A DNA stretch of 60,926 nucleotides from an uncultured Clostridia bacterium (GTDB taxonomy: Bacteria; Bacillota; Clostridia; Christensenellales; Aristaeellaceae). Position 1 is the stretch's first letter. Each line of letters opens with the position of its first letter. Below the pieces are notes generated by a model that had not been told where the DNA came from, searched no databases, and worked only from the letters and a program-made list of their open reading frames with translations. The stretch covers positions 1-60,926 of the forward strand of contig CAKTYE010000008.1 in NCBI GenBank assembly GCA_934631985.1, in the 5' to 3' direction. Shown one piece after another: positions 50,083 through 58,349 of the stretch. A program made the position numbers and the translations under genes.

Positions 50083-50497
50083 GGCATATCCCTCCACTTT
50101 CGTAAAGTTCCAACAGATCGGCGGCAAGTTCCGAAACTAGATGGCTTGTCACGTTGCTGCGTGCTTCGTCCCGGAAAGCCGCTAAGCGTTTTTCACTGTG
50201 ATGCTTGCATATACACGCAAAACAGATGTTAAAGAAAGCTAACCTGAGCTTTTTGAAAAGCCGCTTTCAGCTGCCTGTATATGCAGCCGTGCGGCATGTT
50301 TATTCTATCACGCGATGTGCTGGAAAGCAACTGGATGAAGTGCCTTAGAAAATGTGGAGCGTGAAAGCCCTAGACTAAGAACGTCTGCTTTAGCACAGTC
50401 AATATTGGGTCATATTTGCTTCGCAAATCTTTGACTGAGCTGCAACTTATGCCTGACACTCCTACATAGTTCCCCTGAAGCATCTGCCTTCCGCCCC
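50083..50497. other. Intergenic region with gene remnant and hairpin
   Basis: About 415 bp with no intact gene. On the minus strand one frame between about 50083 and 50250 reads like protein (KHHSEKRLAAFRDEARSNV and onward) but has no start codon, suggesting a decayed gene. A nested inverted repeat lies at 50392-50441 (AGCACAGTCAA with TTGACTGAGCT outside, ATTTGC with GCAAAT inside). Confidence 0.5.
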
Positions 50498-50525
50498 TTG
50501 CGAAGAAAGCCGGATGTGTTATAAT
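50498..50525 (+). promoter_or_regulatory. Promoter of the M42 peptidase operon
   Basis: TTGCGA (50498-50503), a 16-bp spacer and a perfect TATAAT (50520-50525), 31 bp before the first M42 start codon. Confidence 0.7.
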
Positions 50526-50556
50526 AAAACATATTGCAAATGAAGGAGGTTCAGCC

Positions 50557-51594
50557 ATGGACATGCAGAAGATCCTGACCGAGGCCGCGGCACAGGTCGG
50601 CCCCAGCGGTCAGGAAATGCAGGTGGCGGAATATTTCGCAGCGCAGTTCCGTCCTCTTGTGGATGAGGTGAGGGTGGACGCACTGTTCAACGTCATCGCC
50701 CATAAAAGGGGAACGGGGCCGCGCATTGCGCTTTTTGCCCATATGGATGAAATCAGCATGATGGTGACGGCTGTGGAGGAGGATGGCGCCATCCGCCTGG
50801 GCAATATCGGCGGCGTTGACCCGCGCATTTTGCCTGCAAGCCGCGTGTGGGTGCATGGCCGGGAGCGGCTTTTCGGTACCATCGGCGCACTGCCGCCCCA
50901 TCTGATGAGCGCGGAGGATCGCAAGAAAAATTATGATCGTAAGGATCTGTATGTGGACGTGGGCCTGCCGGGGGAAAGGGTGAGGGAGCTTGTCCATGTG
51001 GGCGACCTTGTGACCTTCAACGTTCCTGCAACGCCGCTGCTCAATGGGCAGTTTGCGTCCAAAACCATGGATGACCGGGCCTGTGTCACCATGCTGCTGG
51101 CAACGGCAGAACGGCTGCAAAGTATGCGCTGCGATGCGGATGTGTATTTCGTTGGCTCGACTCAGGAGGAGGTTGGCTCCCAGGGCGCGGCAACGGCGGC
51201 CTTCCGCATTGACCCGGACCTGTCCATTGCCATCGACGTGGATCATGCTACCATTCCGGGCAGTCGGCCTAATACGACCGTTGCGCTGGACAGCCTTGCC
51301 GCCAGCATCGGCCCCTATATCCAGCCGAAGCTGCTGGAACGGCTGATGAACTGCGCCAATGAGCATCATGTTAAGCTGCAAACCACCGCTGCGGAACGCC
51401 GCACCTGGACCGACCTGGATAAGGCGGCCATGGCCCGGACAGGTATTCCCTCGGTGCTGCTGTCCCTGCCGCTGAAGTACATGCATACCAGCGTGGAGAC
51501 CATCGACCTGGAAGCCCTGCGGGAGGGAAGCCGCCTGCTGGCCCACTTCCTCAGCGAGCTGGACGCGGGATGGGAGGATGACCTATGGATCTGA
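50557..51594 (+). CDS. M42-family aminopeptidase, first of three
   Basis: A 345-residue metallo-aminopeptidase of the TET/CelM (M42) type. The two-metal site is intact: His62 in AHMDE, Asp172 in MDDR, Glu205 with general base Glu204 in QEEVGS, Asp227 in IDVDH, and His310 in KYMH. Such enzymes form tetrahedral dodecamers that trim short peptides in the cytoplasm. ATG 50557 has AAGGAGG eight bases upstream. It overlaps the next M42 gene by 10 bp. Confidence 0.92.
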   Translation: MDMQKILTEAAAQVGPSGQEMQVAEYFAAQFRPLVDEVRVDALFNVIAHKRGTGPRIALFAHMDEISMMVTAVEEDGAIRLGNIGGVDPRILPASRVWVHGRERLFGTIGALPPHLMSAEDRKKNYDRKDLYVDVGLPGERVRELVHVGDLVTFNVPATPLLNGQFASKTMDDRACVTMLLATAERLQSMRCDADVYFVGSTQEEVGSQGAATAAFRIDPDLSIAIDVDHATIPGSRPNTTVALDSLAASIGPYIQPKLLERLMNCANEHHVKLQTTAAERRTWTDLDKAAMARTGIPSVLLSLPLKYMHTSVETIDLEALREGSRLLAHFLSELDAGWEDDLWI

Positions 51595-52595
51595 AAACAC
51601 TGACGGAGCTGCGCGCCCCCAGCGGGCATGAGCAGCCCATCCGCCGGGCGCTGCTGGCGGAACTGAAGGACATGGGCCTGACGCCTGCGCTGGACCGCAT
51701 GGGCAATGTTGTGGTGGTCAAGCCCGGCACCAAGGCCGACGCCCCCCGGGTGCTGGTCGCGGCGCATATGGACGAGGTAGGCCTGCTGGTGGCAAACGTC
51801 ACTGAGGAGGGCTTTCTGCGGACGCTGCCCATCGGCGGCGTGGATTCTCGCGTCATCATCAGCAAGCGGGTGCTTTGCGGCGATGAAGGCATTCCCGGCG
51901 TGATCGGGGCCATGGCGATCCATCTGCAAACGGCGGAGGACCGCAAGCATGTGCTGAGCTACGATGACATTTATGTGGACATTGGCGCAAAGGATAAGGC
52001 CGAGGCGGAAGCCAAGTGTCCCATGGGGACGTATATCACCTTTGACACGGAGCATGTTCCCTTCGGCGATGGCTTTGTGTCTGCCAAGGCGCTGGATGAC
52101 CGTGTGGGCTGCTATAACCTGCTGCGGCTTTTGCAGGAGGATTTCCCCTGCACGGTGGTGGCGGTGTTTACCTCCCAGGAGGAGGTTGGCTGCCGGGGCG
52201 CGAAGGGCGCGGCCTTTGCACAGGAGCCGGACATGGGTCTTGTGCTGGAGGGTACCACCTGCAACGACCTGGGCAATGTGCCGGAGCCTGAACAGGTGTG
52301 CAAAGCGGGCGCGGGCGTGGCGGTGTCCTTTATGGATCAGGCCTCCATTGGCAACCGCAGACTGTTCCGCCGCGCGCTGGCGCTGGGCGCGGAAAAGCAG
52401 ATCGCCTGCCAGGTGAAGGCGGCGGTCAGCGGCGGAAACGATGCCGGCGCGATCCAGCTCAGCCGGGAGGGCGTTCCGACGCTGGTGCTGTCGGTACCCT
52501 GCCGCTCCATCCATAGCCCGTCCTCAGTGTGCAAGCTCAGCGATGTGGATGCGCAGCTTGAACTGGCCCGGGCGCTGCTGAAGGATCTGACGTAA
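51585..52595 (+). CDS. M42-family aminopeptidase, second of three
   Basis: A 336-residue paralogue of its neighbours. Metal ligands are His61 in AHMDE, Asp171 in LDDR, Glu199 and Glu200 in QEEVGC, Glu222 in VLEGTT in place of the Asp of the other two, and His310 in RSIH. The Asp-to-Glu exchange is known within M42 and may shift metal or substrate preference. It is translationally coupled to the first copy. Confidence 0.92.
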   Translation: MDLKTLTELRAPSGHEQPIRRALLAELKDMGLTPALDRMGNVVVVKPGTKADAPRVLVAAHMDEVGLLVANVTEEGFLRTLPIGGVDSRVIISKRVLCGDEGIPGVIGAMAIHLQTAEDRKHVLSYDDIYVDIGAKDKAEAEAKCPMGTYITFDTEHVPFGDGFVSAKALDDRVGCYNLLRLLQEDFPCTVVAVFTSQEEVGCRGAKGAAFAQEPDMGLVLEGTTCNDLGNVPEPEQVCKAGAGVAVSFMDQASIGNRRLFRRALALGAEKQIACQVKAAVSGGNDAGAIQLSREGVPTLVLSVPCRSIHSPSSVCKLSDVDAQLELARALLKDLT

Positions 52596-52611
52596 GAAAG
52601 GAAGATAGAGC

Positions 52612-53601
52612 ATGTTTGAGGTTTTGGAGAAGGTGCTGAAGCCCTATGGCCCCTCGGGCAACGAAACGGCGGTCGCCGAGACGATCCGGCAGGCGCTGAC
52701 GGGCCATGTGGACAGCATGACCGTGGACGCAATGGGCAACCTGATCACGGTGAAAAAGGGTACGGACCCGAACGGCAAAAAGGTGATGCTCAGCGCCCAC
52801 ATGGATCATATCGGCTTTATTGTGACGGGCTATGAAAAGCAGGGCGTGCTGCGCGTGACCAATGTGGGCGGCGTAAGTGCGGACAGCAACCAGTTCCGTC
52901 ATGTGGTGTTTGAAAACGGGGTGCAGGGCGTGGTGGTTAGCCAGCCCATGAAGCCTGGCGAGAGCCGCGCCATGAAGCACCTGTTCATTGACATTGGCGC
53001 AGAGGATGAGGCGGATGCCCGCACGAAGGTGCAGCTGGGCGACGTTGCCGTATACGCGCCCAATGTGGTGCGCCTGGGCGAACACCGCGTGGCAAGCCCC
53101 GCCATGGACGACCGCAGCGCCTGCGCCCTGCTGCTGCAAACGCTGCTGACCCTGGGGCCGTGCAAGGATACGGTCATCGGCGTGTTCTCCGTGCAGGAGG
53201 AGGTCGGCTGCCGGGGTGCAAAGACTGCGTCCTTCGCCATGGAGCCGGATGTGGGCATTGCGCTGGACGTGACAGCCTGGGGCGACACCCCCGAGGTGAC
53301 GCAGCCTGCCGTAAGCCTGGGCAAGGGCATTGCCGTGAAGTTTATGGACAACGGCAGCATTTCCAACCCGGCCCTGCGGGATCAGCTGATGGCGCTGGCG
53401 GAGAAGAACGGTATTCCCTATCAGCGGGAGGTGCTGCCCTTCGGCGGAACGGACGCGATGGCAATGCAGACCTCGCGCGGCGGCATTCCCGTCTGCACGC
53501 TGTCCATTCCCTGCCGGTATGTCCACTCCGCGCTGGAAACCGTGGACCTGCGGGACCTGGAAGCGGGCGTGAAGCTGCTGAGGGCATATTTCGAGGCGTA
53601 A
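52612..53601 (+). CDS. M42-family aminopeptidase, third of three
   Basis: A 329-residue M42 enzyme with His63 in AHMDH, Asp166 in MDDR, Glu196 and Glu197 in QEEVGC, Asp219 in ALDVT and His305 in RYVH. It starts 16 bp after the second copy with a GAAAGGAAG site. The three copies differ through most of their length apart from the metal motifs, so they are old duplicates with distinct specificities rather than a recent amplification. Together they could form homo- or hetero-oligomeric TET particles. Confidence 0.92.
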   Translation: MFEVLEKVLKPYGPSGNETAVAETIRQALTGHVDSMTVDAMGNLITVKKGTDPNGKKVMLSAHMDHIGFIVTGYEKQGVLRVTNVGGVSADSNQFRHVVFENGVQGVVVSQPMKPGESRAMKHLFIDIGAEDEADARTKVQLGDVAVYAPNVVRLGEHRVASPAMDDRSACALLLQTLLTLGPCKDTVIGVFSVQEEVGCRGAKTASFAMEPDVGIALDVTAWGDTPEVTQPAVSLGKGIAVKFMDNGSISNPALRDQLMALAEKNGIPYQREVLPFGGTDAMAMQTSRGGIPVCTLSIPCRYVHSALETVDLRDLEAGVKLLRAYFEA

Positions 53602-53616
53602 GCATGAAGCGCAGCA

Positions 53617-53657
53617 GGGGAGGGAGACTGCCGTGATGCAGCCCCCTCCCCGGCAGT
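53617..53657. other. GC-rich inverted repeat
   Basis: GGGGAGGG (53617-53624) pairs with CCCTCCCC (53644-53651), or alternatively ACTGCCG with CGGCAGT (53627-53633 with 53651-53657). It lies between the third M42 gene and a membrane protein gene, has no T-tract, and may be a diverged member of the dispersed repeat family. Confidence 0.5.
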
Positions 53658-53681
53658 GCGCGGCGAATAGGAGGACGTTTC

Positions 53682-55652
53682 TTGCTGGCGGGATGCTATT
53701 GCGGGTGCTATCTGATTTGCGGCATGGTTCAGGTGCGGATGCTTTTGCCTAGGCATCGGCCCTTGAACCGCGTGTGGCTGGGCTTGTGCATGGGATTGCT
53801 GGAAATGATGTGGTTTCCGGCTTTGTTTGCGTTCCTGATGCGCTTTGGCATGGCGGCGCACCTGTGTGCGCTGGCAGGGCTTGCGGCGGCAACGGCGGCG
53901 ACCTGGCTTCTGCGGGACAAGCGAAGCGTATGCCCATGGGACGCGGAGGAAACGCAGCAGCTAAAGCAGGCGTTGTGGTTCGTGATACCGCTGACCATTT
54001 TTTCAGGGTATCTGCAATACACCCATGTGCTGCGCCCTGCGGCGGATGGCTCGCTGCATGTTGGACAAAGCACCTACGGCGACCTGCCCATGCACCTGTC
54101 CTTCATCACCTCCCTGAAGGATGCGGCGTTCCCGCCGGAGTATTCCTTTTATCCGGGGCATCGGCTGTCGTATCCCTTTTTGATGGACAGCCTGTCCACC
54201 AGCTTTTATCTGATGGGGTGCAGCCTGCAGCTCAGCGTGATCGTCCCCGCAACGCTGATGATGGGACTGTGCTATCTGGGCGTGATGCTGCTGGCCCGGG
54301 AAATGACGCTGGGCAAAAAGACCATCCTGCTGGCGGCAATGCTGTTCTTCTTCAACGGCGGCTTGGGCTTTCTGTATGATTTCGATCAGGCGGCGGGCTA
54401 TGAAAGCGACGGCACACTGACGGTGCTGGACCGTCTGCGGAACATCCTGGAGGGCTATTACAAAACGCCCACCAATCAGCCGGAGCCGAACAATCTGCGG
54501 TGGAGCAACCTGATCGCCGACCTGCTGATTCCTCAGCGGACGCTGCTGGGCGGCTACTGCATGGTCATTCCCTGCTTCTATCTGCTGTACACGGCCTTTG
54601 ATCCCCACAAGCGTGAGACGCTGGGAGGTACCCGCGCAGTGGTGCTGCTGGGCGTGTGGGGCGGCGCGCTGCCGCTGATCCACACTCATTCCTTCCTGGC
54701 GCTGGGGCTTTGCTCAGCAGGCATGCTGGTGTATGATCTGTTCCACGACCAGGAAAAGGGGAAGCAGTTCAAGCACTATCTGCTGTACGCACTGCTGGCG
54801 GTAGCGCTTGCTGCACCGCAGCTTATCTGCTTCACCTTCAGTCAGGCGCTGGCAGGGGGCGCGGACGGTGTGGGCAAGACGTTCCTCAAGCTCCAGTTCA
54901 ACTGGGTCAATAACCCCAACGGACAGGGCATGCGGGACTTCTACCTGTGGTTCTACATCAAGAATATCGGTCTGCCGGTCATTGCCCTGATCTGTGCGCT
55001 GACCGAGCGGGACAGCCGCGTGAAGCGCATTGCGGCGGGAGCCTTCACCATCTTCCTGGCGGCGGAGCTGGTGCGCTTCCAGCCGAATGAATATGACAAC
55101 AACAAGCTGTTTTACCTGTGGTATCTGCTGTGCGTGATGATCGTCAGCGATTGGGCGCGGCAGGTGTGGCATCGGCTGAAGGGCATGAACAGCCGCTATG
55201 TGCTGGCAGGGCTGACGGCGGTATGCCTGTTCCTTTCGCCTGCGCTGACGCTGTGGCGGGAGGCCGTGAGCGACTATCTGGCCTTTTCGCCTGGAGCCGT
55301 GGAGGCGGGGGAATACATCCGCGACAACACGGAGGAGCATACAGTGTTCCTGACCGGGACACAGCATCTGAATCCGGTGATTGCGCTGGCGGGACGGAAC
55401 ATCGTCTGCGGCCCGGACCTGTGGCTGTATTGGCATGGCTTCGACACCACGGAGCGCAAGGTGGAACTGGCGCAGTTCTACACCGCGCCGGAGGAAAACG
55501 CCCAGGTGCTGCAAAAATATAACGTGAGCTACATCTACGTCAGCAGCTATGAACGCTCCCAGTACGCTGTGGATGAGGAAGCGCTGGATCGGCTGTACGA
55601 AAAGGTGTTTGCAAACGTGGAATGTACGATCTATAAGGTGCCGGAGGGCTGA
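53682..55652 (+). CDS. Large polytopic membrane protein, GT-C-like
   Basis: A 656-residue protein with about ten to twelve membrane helices and a soluble C-terminal part of about 110 residues. After the first helices an outer loop has STYGDLPMHLSFITS with an Asp, followed by PGHRLSYPFLMDSL. Such a loop is characteristic of GT-C glycosyltransferases and related lipid-linked sugar transferases. The C-terminal segment (GTQHLNPVIALAGRNIVCGP) recalls the periplasmic domain of PTPS-related membrane proteins. The function is not established; transfer of a sugar from a polyprenyl phosphate is the best guess. The start is TTG 53682 with AGGAGG eight bases upstream. Confidence 0.65.
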   Translation: MLAGCYCGCYLICGMVQVRMLLPRHRPLNRVWLGLCMGLLEMMWFPALFAFLMRFGMAAHLCALAGLAAATAATWLLRDKRSVCPWDAEETQQLKQALWFVIPLTIFSGYLQYTHVLRPAADGSLHVGQSTYGDLPMHLSFITSLKDAAFPPEYSFYPGHRLSYPFLMDSLSTSFYLMGCSLQLSVIVPATLMMGLCYLGVMLLAREMTLGKKTILLAAMLFFFNGGLGFLYDFDQAAGYESDGTLTVLDRLRNILEGYYKTPTNQPEPNNLRWSNLIADLLIPQRTLLGGYCMVIPCFYLLYTAFDPHKRETLGGTRAVVLLGVWGGALPLIHTHSFLALGLCSAGMLVYDLFHDQEKGKQFKHYLLYALLAVALAAPQLICFTFSQALAGGADGVGKTFLKLQFNWVNNPNGQGMRDFYLWFYIKNIGLPVIALICALTERDSRVKRIAAGAFTIFLAAELVRFQPNEYDNNKLFYLWYLLCVMIVSDWARQVWHRLKGMNSRYVLAGLTAVCLFLSPALTLWREAVSDYLAFSPGAVEAGEYIRDNTEEHTVFLTGTQHLNPVIALAGRNIVCGPDLWLYWHGFDTTERKVELAQFYTAPEENAQVLQKYNVSYIYVSSYERSQYAVDEEALDRLYEKVFANVECTIYKVPEG

Positions 55653-55654
55653 GG

Positions 55655-55870
55655 ATGGAGAGGTTTCTGCGCTATTCCCTGGAGCGGCAGCGGCCCATTC
55701 GCCTGATCTATCAGCGGGCGGGGCGCATCTGGCAGCGCAAGGCGCAGGTGCTGGCCCTGACGGAGACGACAGTGCGCCTGCGTTCCACAAGGCCCCAGGA
55801 GGAATGGGAGATGCCGCGGGAGGATCTGCTGGGGGCGGAATACGCTCCCGGGGATGAGGGACAGGAATGA
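55655..55870 (+). CDS. Small basic protein of unknown function
   Basis: A 71-residue protein beginning two bases after the membrane protein stop, with GGAGGGCTGAGG as ribosome binding site. The sequence suggests a small beta-barrel (RPIRLIYQRAGRIWQRKAQV strand pair) followed by an acidic tail, vaguely like a WYL-type fold. The tight coupling suggests it works with the upstream membrane protein or the downstream lipase. Confidence 0.6.
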   Translation: MERFLRYSLERQRPIRLIYQRAGRIWQRKAQVLALTETTVRLRSTRPQEEWEMPREDLLGAEYAPGDEGQE

Positions 55871-55900
55871 CCCCTGCGCGGCAAAAGGAGGATACGGGAG

Positions 55901-57517
55901 ATGTTTGAGCAGGTATGCGGCACGGTGACGGGCGTGAGCCTGGAGCATATGACGCCCCTGGTGCTGCCCTGGGCGAAGGACCCCTGGGGACAGCTGCGTC
56001 CCCCGGTGTCCGTGGACGCCATGCGCATGAGCGCGGAGCTGGCGGCGGCGACCTATCACATGGAGATCGAGCGGTGGCTTCAGGCGGGCTGGCGGGACGT
56101 GACCATTCAGGTGGATAACGACCTGATGACGGATTTTCTGCCGCACACCCATGTGGGGGCGGTGCGCCGCTGGACGGCAAGCTGGAAAATGCACCGGGTG
56201 CGGGCCAAAATGCAGCAGCGCAATCCCATCGGGCAGGTGGCGGGGGCGCTGCGCCAGGTGAAGCAGAGCGACACGGGCAAGGTGCTGGTGATGCTGCACC
56301 CTGCGCCCATGGGCCGCTATGTGGTCGCCATCAGCTTTATGGGCACCGGGGCGCGGTTCTACGACTGGTTCTCCAACTTTCGCATGACCAGCCAGGAGGG
56401 CATTCACAAGGGCTTTTTGCAGCTGGCCCGTCAGTTTGAGGGCAATGAGGAAAAGATTCTTTTCCCTGCCACGGCGGAGGAGCTGGGCCTGGAAAGGCTG
56501 ACGCTTCGCGATATTTTGCAGGAGGCAAGGGAGCCGGACAGCCGCTTTACCCTGTGGCTCAGCGGTCACAGCCAGGGCGGCGCGGTGATGCAGGTCTGGG
56601 CGTACCACAAGGTGCAGGAGGATGGGGTGCTAAAGCGCAACCTGATGGGCTACGGCTTTGCCAGTCCCACGGCCTTTGAGGGCCGTGCCGTGCCGAAGCC
56701 GGAGCAGTATCCCCTGTATCACGTCCTGAACGGAGACGACCTGGTGCCGCGCATGGGGGCGCAGGTGCATCTGGGCATGTGCCTGTATTATCCCACGGAT
56801 GTGGAGCTGCGCAGCCAGTGCTACGGCTGGCCCCGGGACGCGGAATCCGTGCGTCGGCGCAAGGCCATTTATCCCCTGACGGCAAAAATGATCGACACGC
56901 CAAGCTGTATCGTGATGGGGCTGGCATATCTGGAAGCGCTGGCGGATCAGCCGCCGGAGGATATACTGGCAGGTATCTCCGTGCTGGGCATGGAGCATTT
57001 GCCGCTGGAAAAGGTCATTAACGCGGCGGACGCGCGCATGGATGATCTGCTGCGCTTCTTCGGGCGAAAGATCACGGCGGCTTATACCAGCATTACCGGC
57101 GGCCCCATCGACCTGAAGGAGGTCACCCGGCGCAAGGAGCAGATTCGTGTGCTGATGAGCCAAATGGGTGTGAAGGGCTTTGCCACCGCGCTGATGGAGC
57201 TGATGAACTGGGCGCACAAGATGAAGCTGAGTCCGGGCATGACCATTGCGGCGTATCCCTACATCACGCTGTACGGTGTGGAACGGCTGCGTCCCTTCAT
57301 CTGGGCGGGCGGCGAGCATCCGTACCGCCGCTATGCGGGGGCGGACGTGGAAGCGGCCCCGGCGAATGTGGCGCTGCCTGCATTGGTGGTGCGCCGCAGA
57401 ACGGCGCCCGGATGGGTCAACCGTCATCCCCGCACCTACAGCGAGACGCACCAGTCCGTGCGGCGTATGCAGCCGCAGACCGCGCGTCGGATGCATCAGG
57501 CCGCGGACAAAGGATAA
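55901..57517 (+). CDS. Lipase-like alpha/beta hydrolase
   Basis: A 538-residue protein without a signal peptide. The lipase elbow LSGHSQGGAVMQVW places the nucleophilic Ser near residue 225, preceded by a VAISFMGTGARFYDWFSNF strand and a long KGFLQLARQFEG loop as in class 3 lipases; YHVLNGDDLVPRMG supplies the likely Asp. A helical C-terminal extension of about 200 residues has no recognised domain. The last 60 residues are basic. Substrate and location are unknown; it lies in an apparent operon with the GT-C-like protein. Confidence 0.78.
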   Translation: MFEQVCGTVTGVSLEHMTPLVLPWAKDPWGQLRPPVSVDAMRMSAELAAATYHMEIERWLQAGWRDVTIQVDNDLMTDFLPHTHVGAVRRWTASWKMHRVRAKMQQRNPIGQVAGALRQVKQSDTGKVLVMLHPAPMGRYVVAISFMGTGARFYDWFSNFRMTSQEGIHKGFLQLARQFEGNEEKILFPATAEELGLERLTLRDILQEAREPDSRFTLWLSGHSQGGAVMQVWAYHKVQEDGVLKRNLMGYGFASPTAFEGRAVPKPEQYPLYHVLNGDDLVPRMGAQVHLGMCLYYPTDVELRSQCYGWPRDAESVRRRKAIYPLTAKMIDTPSCIVMGLAYLEALADQPPEDILAGISVLGMEHLPLEKVINAADARMDDLLRFFGRKITAAYTSITGGPIDLKEVTRRKEQIRVLMSQMGVKGFATALMELMNWAHKMKLSPGMTIAAYPYITLYGVERLRPFIWAGGEHPYRRYAGADVEAAPANVALPALVVRRRTAPGWVNRHPRTYSETHQSVRRMQPQTARRMHQAADKG

Positions 57518-57557
57518 AGGGCGAAGCACGACATTGTGCCGCTCGGAGAGAAAACGT

Positions 57558-58007
57558 ATGGAGATCAAGCGATACACCAAGGAACGCATCCCCGATGTGC
57601 TGCGCTTTGAGCGCGACCTGCGCACTGAGGAAAACTTCTGGGGCTGGGACATTGATGAGAAGTACATCGCAGAAGTAACAGCCAGCTTTGCAAGCCCGGC
57701 CTTTGCCAATGCGCTGTCACTGCTGGCATATCATGGCGACCGGGTGGTCGGCAGGATCGATGCAGCCCTTATGCCCAGCCACTTTAACGGCTCTGTGAAG
57801 GCATATCTGGACTGGATCTGCGTGCTGAAAAGCTGCCGCCATCAAGGCGTGGCACAGGCACTGATGCAGGCGCTGCGCAGGGAGTTAAAGGCACACGGTG
57901 CAGACACGCTGGTCGGTCTGATTGCTTCGAATGAGGAGGCGCAGCGATTTTATCGCAGCCTGTCGAACGCAGTCATCAGGGATGAGGGCATTTGGATCGA
58001 CTTATAA
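57558..58007 (+). CDS. GNAT-family N-acetyltransferase
   Basis: A 149-residue acetyltransferase. The acetyl-CoA binding loop is CRHQGVAQALMQAL near 97-110, preceded by the LDWICVLKS strand and followed by IASNEEAQRFYRSL. It transfers an acetyl group to an unknown amine. The ATG 57558 has GGAGAG upstream, 40 bp after the lipase gene. A longer open frame starting inside the lipase gene is not credible. Confidence 0.88.
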   Translation: MEIKRYTKERIPDVLRFERDLRTEENFWGWDIDEKYIAEVTASFASPAFANALSLLAYHGDRVVGRIDAALMPSHFNGSVKAYLDWICVLKSCRHQGVAQALMQALRRELKAHGADTLVGLIASNEEAQRFYRSLSNAVIRDEGIWIDL

Positions 58008-58040
58008 GCCGCCCTTTGGGAGTACGAAAGGAGCAAGGCC

Positions 58041-58331
58041 ATGGAGAAGCAGACCCTTGAAAATATCGCGCTGCTGTTGCTGCTGGGAATGAACGTGCTG
58101 TCCTTCGTCCTGATGGGCGTGGACAAGCGCCGTGCAAGACAGAACCGCTGGCGCATTTCGGAAAGGACGCTGCTGCTTGTGTCCGGGCTGTTTGGGGGCC
58201 TGGGCGGGCTGTTGGGCATGCGGTGCTTTCATCACAAGACGAAGCATCGGCGCTTTGCCGTGGGCATCCCGGTGATGCTGGCGATACAGGTGCTGCTGCT
58301 TTTGGGACTTGCTTATCGCTATGGATACTGA
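58041..58331 (+). CDS. DUF1294 membrane protein
   Basis: A 96-residue protein with three to four membrane segments and the DUF1294 pattern: an FVLMGVDKRRA motif after the first helix, RISERTLLLVSGLFGGLGGLLGM, and a FHHKTKHRRF cluster. The function of the family is unknown. AAAGGAG lies eight bases upstream of the ATG. Confidence 0.88.
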   Translation: MEKQTLENIALLLLLGMNVLSFVLMGVDKRRARQNRWRISERTLLLVSGLFGGLGGLLGMRCFHHKTKHRRFAVGIPVMLAIQVLLLLGLAYRYGY

Positions 58332-58349
58332 CATGGAGGCTGGACGAAA

